The position numbers and the translations under genes were made by a program. A stretch of DNA of 26,170 nucleotides from CAWBCI01 sp963787195. GTDB lineage: Bacteria; Bacteroidota; Bacteroidia; Bacteroidales; JAGOPY01. Shown one piece after another: positions 15,537 through 22,240 of the stretch. The first letter of the stretch is position 1; each line of letters opens with the position of its first letter. The stretch covers positions 1 through 26,170 of the forward strand of contig CAWBCI010000065.1 in NCBI GenBank assembly GCA_963787195.1, read 5' to 3'. The notes below the pieces were generated by a model, which did no database searches, was not told where the DNA came from, and worked only from the letters and a program-made list of their open reading frames with translations.

Positions 15537-16094
15537 AAAGATTTTCAGTAGCTGCAGCACCAGGGTAACCCCGACCACTATCAATAATATTCCACCGGCC
15601 ATTTCAGCATGCCTGGATAAATTTACCATGCCGGCCCTTCCCGCCTTTAAACCTATAAATGTCACTATTAATGTCATTCCAAAAAGATAAACTGCCGGAA
15701 GGAAGATGCTTTCGAGGATCATCCCAAGACTCATCCCTATCATCAGGGCATTTACACTTACCAGAAAGGAATAACCCAGGAGCAGGCTAAAGTTTTTATA
15801 TCGAATAGTTCGTACTTCGAGCAGCACCCGCCTCGAATCGAGGATCATCCTGAACCCTATAATAATGATCAAAAATATAGCGATTGAACTCTGCATCTGA
15901 TCCAGTAAAGATCCGATAGCTCGGCCCAGGAGCCAGCCCACGGCAATCATGCCAGCCTGGAATAAAGCAAAGCTGATGCTTATACCAAGACCTTCATTTG
16001 TTTTAACGCAGCGAAAAATACTGCTGTTTACGGCAACCGAGAAGGAGACCATGGAAAGAGCAAAAGCAAGTAAGACAAAACCCAGTGTTTCCAA
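15534..16094 (-). CDS. MntP-like multi-spanning membrane protein lacking the hallmark aspartates
   Basis: 186 residues with six hydrophobic segments and the spacing of the MntP/DUF204 manganese exporter family: FALSMVSFSVAV near the N-terminus, SFALFQAGMIAVGWLLG in helix 2, YSFLVSVNALMIGMSLGMI in helix 4 and HAEMAGGILLIVVGV at the end. MntP proteins normally have MDAF and SxDA at the two internal pseudo-repeat positions. Here the first aspartate is replaced (MVSF, V16) and the second is asparagine (VNAL, N115). Those acids are thought to be central to metal transport, so this protein is probably not a standard manganese pump. It may move something else or have another membrane role. It lies 50 bases downstream of the methionine sulfoxide reductase gene and could be co-transcribed with it. 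Family resemblance is good; function is open. Confidence 0.7.
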   Translation of the reverse strand: METLGFVLLAFALSMVSFSVAVNSSIFRCVKTNEGLGISISFALFQAGMIAVGWLLGRAIGSLLDQMQSSIAIFLIIIIGFRMILDSRRVLLEVRTIRYKNFSLLLGYSFLVSVNALMIGMSLGMILESIFLPAVYLFGMTLIVTFIGLKAGRAGMVNLSRHAEMAGGILLIVVGVTLVLQLLKIF

Positions 16095-16117
16095 AATTTT
16101 CTTTTAAAATTATGATG

Positions 16118-16138
16118 AATGATCTTTAGAAGATCATT
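16118..16138 (-). other. Perfect 9-bp stem-loop between two minus-strand genes
   Basis: AATGATCTT (16118-16126), loop TAG, AAGATCATT (16130-16138). It lies between the reductase stop (16145) and the MntP-like start (16094). No run of T follows on the minus strand, so it may act as an RNA-stability or attenuation element instead of a full terminator. Confidence 0.4.
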
Positions 16139-16144
16139 TCAATA

Positions 16145-16606
16145 CTATTGATAGATTAATTGCAGAATTTTCTTCAAGCCGACTGCATCCGTTTCGTCAA
16201 AGTTATTGAATTCCTTGCTGTCGACATCCAAAACGCCGGTAATTTCTCCGGCTGAATTGAAGAGAGGCAGGACGATTTCCGAATTGGAACGGGAGTCGCA
16301 GGCAATATGACCGGGAAAATCATGCACATTGGGAACGATCATTGTGTCTTTTCCATTGATGCCGGCCCAGCAGACGCCGGTATCCTTTTTCAGGCGGATG
16401 CATGCCAGGGTGCCCTGGTAGGGGCCTACCATCAGTTCGCCCTCCTGCAGAAGGTAGAAACCGGTCCAGTAAAATTTATCCATCTTATGATGCAAAACAG
16501 CCGCGATAGTGGCCATGCAGGCAAGCGGCGAGGGCTGCTTTTCAAATAGTTCGCTGAGTTGTATGTATATCCGTTCGTAACGACGGGCTTTCTGTTCAGG
16601 AGTCAT
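16145..16606 (-). CDS. msrC: Free methionine-(R)-sulfoxide reductase, GAF-domain type
   Basis: 153 residues, a single cytoplasmic GAF domain that reduces free L-methionine-(R)-sulfoxide using thiol chemistry. The fRMsr signature is complete: YWTGFYLL, GPYQGTLACIRL, GVCWAG, VPNVHDFPGHIACDSRSNSE, then GVLDVDS and FDETD. The three catalytic cysteines are C69, C79 and C103, with the same spacing as C84, C94 and C118 of the Escherichia coli enzyme. The ATG at 16606 gives the normal start for the family. A -7-like box lies about 50 bases upstream. Together with the rubrerythrin across the repeat region, it fits an oxidative-stress theme, though the two are transcribed in opposite directions and are not one operon. 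Confidence 0.94.
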   Translation of the reverse strand: MTPEQKARRYERIYIQLSELFEKQPSPLACMATIAAVLHHKMDKFYWTGFYLLQEGELMVGPYQGTLACIRLKKDTGVCWAGINGKDTMIVPNVHDFPGHIACDSRSNSEIVLPLFNSAGEITGVLDVDSKEFNNFDETDAVGLKKILQLIYQ

Positions 16607-16656
16607 GTTGTAGTTTTATTTTTTTAAGTAGATGGTATATGCTTTCATAAGGAGTG

Positions 16657-16664
16657 CAAAATTA
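16657..16664 (-). promoter_or_regulatory. Probable -7 promoter element for the methionine sulfoxide reductase
   Basis: Minus-strand TAATTTTGC matches TAnnTTTG. It lies 51 bases before the start codon at 16606. No TTTG is found at the usual -33 distance, so only half of the promoter is supported. Confidence 0.4.
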
Positions 16665-16743
16665 AGAAATTAATGCAGAACGGTGGATTAGTGAACAGAA
16701 CATCCCGGAAGGGCATGGAGAATTTCTCCGAACGAGGGTTTTT

Positions 16744-16783
16744 GATGTAGCGATGTAACGATGTAGCGATATCACGATATTAC
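16744..16783. repeat. Five-copy octamer tandem array
   Basis: Five consecutive 8-bp units: GATGTAGC, GATGTAAC, GATGTAGC, GATATCAC, GATATTAC. The units differ at one to three positions. The array is in non-coding DNA and is the first of several repeat classes packed into 16744-17254. Confidence 0.8.
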
Positions 16784-16903
16784 GAAGGGAGAGGAAAGGT
16801 TTGAGATTTACGAAGCTTGATTGAAGACTAACGACTAATTAACGAGATTTGGGATTTCTTCTATGCTCAAGACACGTTGCAATAATTCTTCTGCAAACCG
16901 CTG

Positions 16904-17051
16904 CCAGATCCCTCACATACGTTCGGGATGACAAAAATAGTAAGAGTCAGGAAGCGGGGGTGCAAGGGAAAAAGTTAACTTTTTCCCTTGCACCCCCGCT
17001 TCCATTATATACTTTCAAATGCCGTCATTCTGAGCGCAGCGAAGAATCTGG
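16904..17051. mobile_element. REPIN/MITE-like element with imperfect terminal inverted repeats
   Basis: The left arm (16904-16932, beginning CCAGATCCCTC and ending GGGATGAC) is the inverse of the right arm (17024-17051, beginning GTCATTCTGAGCG and ending GAATCTGG). About 21 of 28 aligned positions match, and nearly all differences are transitions. The ~91 bases between the arms contain a perfect 54-bp palindrome. The right arm resembles the GTCATTCTGAGCG-type intergenic repeats I recall from many bacterial genomes. No transposase is present, so if mobile it would depend on a RAYT or other enzyme elsewhere. Classification is by structure only. Confidence 0.55.
16950..17003. repeat. Perfect 54-bp palindrome
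   Basis: A 27-base arm (16950-16976, starting GGAAGCGGGGGTGC) is followed without spacer by its exact reverse complement (16977-17003, ending GCACCCCCGCTTCC), centred on GTTAAC. There is not one mismatch. It could extrude as a cruciform or form a very stable RNA hairpin if transcribed. There is no T-run beyond the arm, so it is not a normal terminator. Confidence 0.95.
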
Positions 17052-17069
17052 TAGCGATTAAGATCCTCC

Positions 17070-17110
17070 CTCCGTGGATCTCCTAAAAAATCTCTGTGGA
17101 ACTCCGTGAA
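17070..17110. repeat. Three dispersed nonamers CTC(C/T)GTG(G/A)A
   Basis: CTCCGTGGA (17070-17078), CTCTGTGGA (17092-17100) and CTCCGTGAA (17102-17110) lie in the same orientation just outside the palindromic element. This is another degenerate repeat type in the same non-coding stretch. Confidence 0.5.
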
Positions 17111-17124
17111 ATAAAAAAAAACAG

Positions 17125-17156
17125 GTGGAAAAGTGAAAAGGTGAAAAAGTGGAAAA
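17125..17156. repeat. Four-copy octamer tandem array GTG(G/A)AAA(A/G)
   Basis: Units GTGGAAAA, GTGAAAAG, GTGAAAAA and GTGGAAAA run head to tail. The 8-bp period is the same as the unrelated array at 16744. Confidence 0.8.
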
Positions 17157-17166
17157 GAATTTCTTT

Positions 17167-17254
17167 GGAATTTGGCTTTTGAAATTTATTTGTTTTTTGG
17201 AATTTGTCATTTGGGATTTATTTGTTTTTTGGAATTTGATTTTTGGAATTTCTT
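17167..17254. repeat. 32-bp tandem repeat, about 2.7 copies
   Basis: Two full 32-bp units (17167-17198 and 17199-17230), each beginning GGAATTTG and ending in TTTATTTGTTTTTT, are followed by a partial third copy beginning at 17231. The extended rubrerythrin reading frame runs through this array, which is why its upstream start is rejected. Confidence 0.8.
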
Positions 17255-17304
17255 CTGCTTATTCTAATTTCGTAGCTTTACCAATAATTCATTCAATAAA
17301 CCTT

Positions 17305-17328
17305 CCTCCCGGAAATCTTCCCGGGAGG
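17305..17328 (+). promoter_or_regulatory. Stem-loop in the rubrerythrin leader
   Basis: CCTCCCGG (17305-17312) and CCGGGAGG (17321-17328) form a perfect 8-bp GC-rich stem with an 8-base loop, 15 bases before the ATG at 17344. It has no T-run on either strand. It could influence translation or protect the 5' end of the mRNA. Confidence 0.45.
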
Positions 17329-17343
17329 CCAAAAAATACAGCT

Positions 17344-17919
17344 ATGAGCACATTAAAAGGAAGCCGTACCGAAAAGAACCTGATGCATGCTTTTGCCGGG
17401 GAATCGCAGGCCCGGATGAGATATGATTATTTTGCAAAGCAGGCCAAAAAAGAAGGCCTGGAACAAATCGCCGCCATCTTCGAGGAAACCTCCCTGAACG
17501 AGCGTTCCCATGCCAAGCAATTTTTCAAATTCCTGGAAGGCGGTATGGTCGAGATAAACGCAAGCTTTCCCGCCGGTAAAATCGGTACAACATTAGAAAA
17601 CCTTAAAGCTGCCGCCGAAGGGGAAAATGAAGAATGGACCGATCTCTATCCCGGTTTCGCAAAAATTGCCGAAGAAGAAGGCTTTAAGGAAATTGCTGCT
17701 GCTTTCAAGATCATCTCCAAAGTGGAAAAAGCACATGAAGAGCGTTATAACAAGCTTTACCGTAATCTTGAAGAAGGAAAGGTGTTTGAAAGGGATGGAA
17801 AAGTAGTTTGGAAATGCAGGGTTTGCGGCTATCTTCACGAAGGCAAAAAGCCTCCTCAAAATTGCCCCGCATGCCACCATCCACAAGCCTATTTCGAATT
17901 AATGGTCGAAAATTATTAG
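17344..17919 (+). CDS. rbr: Rubrerythrin
   Basis: 191 residues, a cytoplasmic peroxide-scavenging diiron protein that reduces hydrogen peroxide with electrons from NAD(P)H through rubredoxin-like partners. The ferritin-like domain (~1-145) carries the diiron ligands E20 (AGESQAR), E53 and H56 (NERSHA), E94 and E97 (GENEEW), and E128 with H131 (VEKAHEERY). The C-terminal rubredoxin domain has C158, C161, C174 and C177 (CRVCGY, CPACHH). The start at 17344 matches the usual N-terminus MSTLKGSRTEKNL; the frame is open upstream to 17149 but only through repeat DNA. It is followed after 17 bases by the Dabb-domain gene, with which it likely forms an operon. Typical of anaerobes and microaerophiles needing oxidative-stress defence. 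Confidence 0.96.
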   Translation: MSTLKGSRTEKNLMHAFAGESQARMRYDYFAKQAKKEGLEQIAAIFEETSLNERSHAKQFFKFLEGGMVEINASFPAGKIGTTLENLKAAAEGENEEWTDLYPGFAKIAEEEGFKEIAAAFKIISKVEKAHEERYNKLYRNLEEGKVFERDGKVVWKCRVCGYLHEGKKPPQNCPACHHPQAYFELMVENY

Positions 17920-17936
17920 GATAATTTTTAAGGAAG

Positions 17937-18242
17937 ATGGTAAAACATATCGTCGTCTGGACATTGAAAAAAGAAGCTTCCGGTAAAGCAAAAGCCTGGA
18001 TAGCGGAGGAAGCTAAAAAAAGGCTGGAAGCCTTCACAGGAAAAATACCGGGCCTGCGTAAGCTTGAAGTAGGGATCAATACAGGCATCGATCCCGGTGC
18101 AGCCGACCTCCTCCTGTATACCGAATTCAGCAATTTTGAATCCCTGCAGGCCTACCAGGTGCATCCGCTCCACAAAGAATTTGTAGATTTCATCCGTCCC
18201 CTGAGGGAGAGCAGACAGGTGGTGGATTATGAAGTAAAATAA
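17937..18242 (+). CDS. Dabb-domain (stress-responsive alpha/beta barrel) protein
   Basis: 101 residues matching the dimeric alpha-beta barrel (Dabb) fold: the opening MVKHIVVWTLKKEASG, the LEVGINTGIDPGAADLLLYT strand pair and the YQVHPLHKEFVDFIRP segment with the conserved histidine. Family members are small soluble dimers; some bind stress signals or act as minor enzymes, and no specific reaction can be assigned. It starts 17 bases after rubrerythrin and is followed by a terminator, so the two probably share a transcript and a stress-related role. Confidence 0.88.
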   Translation: MVKHIVVWTLKKEASGKAKAWIAEEAKKRLEAFTGKIPGLRKLEVGINTGIDPGAADLLLYTEFSNFESLQAYQVHPLHKEFVDFIRPLRESRQVVDYEVK

Positions 18243-18284
18243 AAAATGCCGGATCCCGGGATAAACCCGGAGTCCGGCATTTTT
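18242..18284. terminator. Bidirectional terminator between convergent genes
   Basis: AAAAATGCCGGA (18242-18253) pairs perfectly with TCCGGCATTTTT (18273-18284), with an inner GGG/CCC stem. T-runs follow on both strands, so it can end the rubrerythrin operon and the convergent tryptophanase gene. Its first base is the last base of the Dabb stop codon. Confidence 0.9.
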
Positions 18285-18298
18285 ACAAAGCATATTGC

Positions 18299-19676
18299 TT
18301 ATTTCTTCTTCATCTCAACTGTGAAGTGCCTCAGGATAGGTGATTCCCTGACAATCTCCAATCCACTGTTTATAGTATCGCGGCGATCGTAGATATTCTT
18401 CAGGCAAACAGCCACATATTCCATATGGTTGTTGGTATATACTCTTCTGGGAATGGTCAGCCTCAGCATTTCCAAAACCGGGTAGCGGTTTTCGCGGGTC
18501 TCCGGATCACGGTCGGCCAAGTAAGGTACCGATTTCCACTCCCCTCACACCGCCTTCAAGATAAAGTTCTATTCCCAAAGTCTGGGCCTGGAATTCTTCT
18601 TTGGGAACATTCGGCAGGAAGCGTTTTGCATCTACAAAAATAGCATGTCCGCCAAATGGCTGCTGCACCGGGATTCCGAATTCAACCAGTTTATTCCCCA
18701 AATAAGCCACCTGCCCTATCCGGGTTTCGAGGTAATCAAAACTGGTTCCCTCATAAAGACCCTGGGCCAGGGCGTTCATATCCCTTCCCGACATTCCGCC
18801 ATAAGTGATATATCCTTCAAACATAATATTAAAAACACTGGCCTGGCGGAAGAGTTCTTCATCCTTCATCCCTATAAATCCACCCATATTAACAATCGCA
18901 TCCTTCTTGCTGCTCATGGTCATGGCATCGCAATAAGTCATCATTTCCTTCACGATCTCACGGATGCTCATATCCTTATAAGCTGCTTCCCGGGTTTTGA
19001 TGAAATAAGCATTCTCGGCAAATCGGGCGCCGTCGATCACGACTTTGGTGCCATATTTCTTTGCCATAGTATAAACCGCTCTCAGGTTCTCCATCGAAAC
19101 CGGCTGCCCCCCCGGAGTATTGCAGGTTATAGTCATGATGATCATCGGGATCTTTTCGGCGGGATTGGATTTCAGCACCGCTTCCAGTTTATCCATGTTC
19201 ACATTCCCTTTGAAAGGGTGTGAGACTTTCGTATTAAAAGCCTCGTCAATGGTACAATCCACCGCATGGGCATGGCGGAATTCTATATGCCCCTTGGTTG
19301 TATCAAAATGGGAATTTCCGGGGACCAGGTCACCGCTTTTTACCAGTACCGAAAAGAGCACATTTTCGGCCGCCCTTCCCTGGTGTGTCGGGAGAAAATA
19401 ATCAAAACCCAGGATATCCTTAATCGCATCCTTCATCTTATAATAAGAAGATGCACCCGCGTAACTTTCATCCCCCAGCATCATTTCCGACCATTGACGG
19501 TCGCTCATGGCGCCCGTCCCTGAATCCGTCAGCAGGTCAATATAAACCTGGCTACTCCGTAAATTAAAAAGATTGTATTTGGCCTCTTTGATCCATTGTT
19601 CCCGCTCAGTCCGGGTGCTTTTATACACCGGTTCGACCATTTTAATCTTGTATGCTTCTGCAAATGGCAATTCCAT
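18299..19676 (-). pseudogene. tnaA: Tryptophanase, broken by a one-base frameshift
   Basis: Tryptophanase splits tryptophan into indole, pyruvate and ammonia using pyridoxal phosphate. The first frame (19676 to 18507) has all core elements: IDLLTDSGTGAMS, DESYAGASS, FLPTHQGRAAEN, HFDTTKGHIEFR, ITCNTPGGQPVS, DGARFAENAYFI and the PLP-lysine motif TMSSKKD (K257/K258). It then runs into a stop after EIGTLLGRP. The remaining 65-70 residues (ADRDPETREN, LRLTIPRRVYTNNHMEY, ESPILRHFTVEMKKK) continue in another frame. Removing one G from the minus-strand GGCC at 18515-18518 gives EIGTLLADRDPETREN and a normal ~458-residue enzyme. The loss would remove conserved C-terminal residues and probably activity. 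Either a true recent mutation or a sequencing error is possible; all other parts are intact, which favours recent origin or error. Confidence 0.9.
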
Positions 19677-19764
19677 ATCATTAAAATCTTTAAAACTATT
19701 ATTGAAAAAAAACTTGTTTAATATATATAAGGAAGTTGTGGCTTCCGAAAAAGCTTAAGCGAGG

Positions 19765-19772
19765 CAAAGGTA
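19765..19772 (-). promoter_or_regulatory. Probable -7 promoter element for tnaA
   Basis: Minus-strand TACCTTTGC matches TAnnTTTG exactly and lies 89 bases upstream of the tnaA ATG at 19676. No TTTG occurs at the -33 distance. The long leader contains a small hairpin (GGAAG 19731-19735 with CTTCC 19742-19746). I found no convincing leader peptide like E. coli TnaC. Confidence 0.5.
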
Positions 19773-19784
19773 TTCATCCCTGCA

Positions 19785-19818
19785 TTTGATATTCAGGAAA
19801 ATATACTTTTTATGTTTG
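19785..19818 (+). promoter_or_regulatory. Probable promoter of the third sigma operon
   Basis: TATGTTTG at 19811-19818 is identical to the -7 box of cassette 1. TTTG at 19785-19788 lies 22 bases upstream, slightly more than the usual 19. The start codon is ~100 bases further on, in an AT-rich leader. It is divergent from the tnaA promoter. Confidence 0.5.
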
Positions 19819-19919
19819 TTTGGTTTATTATTCTTCATTTCAATCATTATGAAGTTTTCAAATGTATAAATTTTTTAATTTTAAAAAATTGCAACCATCA
19901 TTTTCTTTTTTTGTCATTA

Positions 19920-20501
19920 ATGATAAAAACAACACATAGCAAATCGGAGGTGGATCAGCCGGACATCAACAGGGATATCATAGAGCGGAGTAAGAAGGGC
20001 CATAAGGGAGCACAGTTCCGCCTATATAAGCTCTACTCCGGAGCGATGTTCAACATCTGTTACAGGATGATGAACAATCGTGAGGAGGCCGAAGATATGC
20101 TGCAGGAATCTTTCAGCGAAGCCTTTTATAAGCTGGACAGCTTTCGTTTTGAATCCACTTTCGGGGCCTGGCTGAAGAGAATAACGGTGAATAAATGCAT
20201 TAATGAATTGAAAAGAAAGAAAACACAACTGGAGTTCTTTGATGATATGGCCCCTTTTGAAGCGAAACCCGACGAGCCTGAACAATACGAAAATGGCATG
20301 ACGGTAGAAAAAATCCGGAAAGCCATGGAAAAGCTCCCCAAAGGCGCCCGCATAATCTTTTCACTCTATCTGCTGGAAGGCTATGACCATGAGGAGATTT
20401 CACAGATATTGAAAATCAGTCAGTCGAACTCGAAAACTCAGTACATGAGGGCCAAACAAAAGATTAAAGAACTTCTTAAAGACAAAATATATGAAAGCTG
20501 A
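19920..20501 (+). CDS. ECF-type RNA polymerase sigma-70 family sigma factor (third operon)
   Basis: 193 residues from the ATG at 19920; the frame is open back to 19812, but that stretch encodes an atypical hydrophobic extension and overlaps the putative promoter, so the internal start is preferred. Region 2: LYKLYSGAMFNICYRMMNNR, then EEAEDMLQESFSEAFYKLDS and FGAWLKRITVNKCINELKRK. Region 4: LPKGARIIFSLYLLEGYDHE, then ISQILKISQSNSKTQYMRAK. It is more distant from the other two sigmas than they are from each other, especially in the region 4 recognition helix. It overlaps the next gene by 11 bases, indicating tight coupling. The operon composition (anti-sigma, DUF4097, DUF2807) suggests envelope-stress control, but the inducing signal is unknown. 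Confidence 0.92.
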   Translation: MIKTTHSKSEVDQPDINRDIIERSKKGHKGAQFRLYKLYSGAMFNICYRMMNNREEAEDMLQESFSEAFYKLDSFRFESTFGAWLKRITVNKCINELKRKKTQLEFFDDMAPFEAKPDEPEQYENGMTVEKIRKAMEKLPKGARIIFSLYLLEGYDHEEISQILKISQSNSKTQYMRAKQKIKELLKDKIYES

Positions 20502-21069
20502 TAAACTGGAGAAATTCATACTGGAAAACCGGGAGAGTTTCGACAATCTCGAGCCGGATCCCCAACTGTGGGAAGGCATTCATAAAAAGAAAGGCCGCAT
20601 CCTGAAGTTCAACTGGAAAGACATAGCCTGGAAAGCTGCCGCGGTGGTCATCATCTTCATTTCCTCTTATTATTTCCATGCTTATATGGCCTCCAGGAAT
20701 CAGGCTCATAATCAACAGATTTTCAGCAATAAAGAAACTAAAAACAACCCCATGATGCAGAATCTGATGGAAGCCGAAGCTTTCTATACTTCACAGATCA
20801 ATTTCAAAAAAGATGAGGTATTTAAACTGGCCGGCGGAAATCCCCAGGTAAACCGTGAAATCAACACGGAATTTGTGGAACTGGATAAGGTTTTTGAAGA
20901 ACTTAAGAAAGACCTGAAAGACAATGCCGACAACGAAGAAGTCATTGAAGCCATGATCCAGAATTACCGCTTCAAACTTGAAATACTGGAAGATATGCTC
21001 TCCCAGCTCAAACAAGGAAATGAAACTGACAATACTAACAAAGATGAGAAAAAACATGCCCATATATAA
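20491..21069 (+). CDS. Putative anti-sigma membrane protein with helical periplasmic domain
   Basis: 192 residues. The cytoplasmic N-terminus carries LEPDPQLWEGI (20-30), which matches VEPSAGLWEKI and AVPPESVWENI of the two barrel-type proteins. A single helix spans ~45-64 (WKAAAVVIIFISSYYFHAYM). The rest (~70-192) is charged and helical, probably coiled coil (FVELDKVFEELKKDLKD, FKLEILEDMLSQLKQ), with no barrel. It is thus a single-membrane relative of the dual-membrane proteins, using the same sigma-contact motif (inference). It overlaps the sigma gene by 11 bases and the next gene by 26. A zinc-binding anti-sigma motif (HxxxCxxC) is absent. Confidence 0.72.
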   Translation: MKADKLEKFILENRESFDNLEPDPQLWEGIHKKKGRILKFNWKDIAWKAAAVVIIFISSYYFHAYMASRNQAHNQQIFSNKETKNNPMMQNLMEAEAFYTSQINFKKDEVFKLAGGNPQVNREINTEFVELDKVFEELKKDLKDNADNEEVIEAMIQNYRFKLEILEDMLSQLKQGNETDNTNKDEKKHAHI

Positions 21070-22150
21070 ATACCTGGCCACAGCCTTCCTGATAATGATG
21101 GCAGGAGCTGCTACGTCCCAGACCTTCGAAAAGAGCCGCAGCCTGAACCGGTCTTTCCCTTCGAACGACAAGCAGGAAATACAGGTTTCCAACAAGTACG
21201 GGGATGTTCACCTTGTGCCCTGGGATAAGGACAGCGTAAGATTTGAGATAGAATTAAGTGTAACTTCCAACAAGCAGTCAAAGATTGATAAGATCTTCGA
21301 TTATGTCGATTTTGATTTCAAAGACACGCGTTATTATATTATTGCTCAGACTGTTTTCAAAGGACAGAACAGTTTCTGGAATGAGATTGCCGACCTGGCC
21401 AGCACTATTTTCAGCAGTGGCACCCATACTCAGATTGACTATACCGTTTTCTTTCCCGCCAATAATGATGTGAAAATCGAAAATAAATTCGGGAATATAT
21501 ATACCACGGATCATTATGGCCGGCTGGACATCAATTTATCAAACGGCGATTTACAGGCCCACTCATTGAAAGGTCCCTCCAAAATACAGTTGGATTTTGG
21601 GAATGCCAGTATTGAAGAAATGGATAACGGCACTATAACTACTAGTTATTCGGAAATTAATCTTGAAGAATCTGAAAATGCAGTCTTTGAAAGCCGTTCA
21701 TCCAAAATATACCTCACTAAGGTCAACAGCCTTCAAATAAACTCCAAAAGGGATAAATATTATATAAAGAAGGTAGATGATGTGGGCGGGGAAGCTTATT
21801 TCTCAGATCTGAACCTGGACGAAGTCAATGACCGTATTAACCTCCGGACCAATTATGGGGATGTACGCATACAAACGGTTGGTAAGCAGTTCCGTCTCAT
21901 GGATCTGAGCGCTGAAAATACCGATATAACCCTCTTCATAGATAAGGAACATTTTTTCCAGCTAAACATCACCCGTGACGATAAAAGCCAGATGATATTC
22001 ACTTCAAGCCTGCTCACTAAAAAGGAAAAGCCCCTGGATGATGAAGCAAAAACTGTGAAAGTGGAATGCACTGCCGGAAATGCCGACAAACCAAAAGTCA
22101 GTCTGAACATAAACACCAAAGGCGGGAAGATATTCCTAATGGGAAGCTGA
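21044..22150 (+). CDS. DUF4097-type beta-strand-repeat exported protein
   Basis: 368 residues from the ATG at 21044 (MRKNMPIYKYLATAFLIMMA, cleavage near ATSQ); starts at 20978 or 21056 are possible, but 21044 places the basic residues before the hydrophobic core. The mature part is a run of short strands with repeated turns (VSNKYGDVHLVPW, IENKFGNIYTTDHYGR, LSNGDLQAHS, LRTNYGDVRIQT), characteristic of the DUF4097 putative-adhesin beta-solenoid. Such proteins often sit in sigma/anti-sigma operons of Bacteroidota. It is probably periplasmic or outer-membrane-associated, and could be a sensor or effector in envelope stress. No catalytic residues are evident. Confidence 0.78.
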   Translation: MRKNMPIYKYLATAFLIMMAGAATSQTFEKSRSLNRSFPSNDKQEIQVSNKYGDVHLVPWDKDSVRFEIELSVTSNKQSKIDKIFDYVDFDFKDTRYYIIAQTVFKGQNSFWNEIADLASTIFSSGTHTQIDYTVFFPANNDVKIENKFGNIYTTDHYGRLDINLSNGDLQAHSLKGPSKIQLDFGNASIEEMDNGTITTSYSEINLEESENAVFESRSSKIYLTKVNSLQINSKRDKYYIKKVDDVGGEAYFSDLNLDEVNDRINLRTNYGDVRIQTVGKQFRLMDLSAENTDITLFIDKEHFFQLNITRDDKSQMIFTSSLLTKKEKPLDDEAKTVKVECTAGNADKPKVSLNINTKGGKIFLMGS

Positions 22151-22172
22151 AAAAAAATTGAACTTTTTTCAG
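22147..22172 (+). other. A/T stem-loop at the end of the DUF4097 gene
   Basis: CTGAAAAAA (22147-22155) pairs with TTTTTTCAG (22164-22172), overlapping the stop codon, followed by AATTTTTG. It may be a weak terminator that reduces expression of the downstream lipoprotein, or simply an mRNA stabiliser. AT content makes it unreliable. Confidence 0.35.
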
Positions 22173-22240
22173 AATTTTTGCAACTACTAAAAAATTGTCT
22201 TGTCTTTTACTTTCAAAACAAAATTTAAATCAGCATCACT

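Noticed and set aside
16849..17061. 70-codon plus-strand reading frame across the palindrome
   Set aside because: It is composed of repeat-element sequence, has no coding character and no start signals.
16744..17254. CRISPR array
   Set aside because: The repeats are short and contiguous without unique spacers, and there are no cas genes in the window.
17250..17280. Possible rubrerythrin promoter (TAGCTTTA with TTCT upstream)
   Set aside because: The last -7 base is wrong and the -33 matches poorly; AT-rich repeats nearby make chance matches likely.
17149..17343. N-terminal extension of rubrerythrin
   Set aside because: The extension is encoded by the 32-bp tandem repeat and a leader hairpin; the family N-terminus begins at the ATG at 17344.
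19812..19919. 36-residue hydrophobic N-terminal extension of the third sigma factor
   Set aside because: It overlaps the putative -7 box, is unlike any sigma N-terminus, and a normal start exists at 19920.
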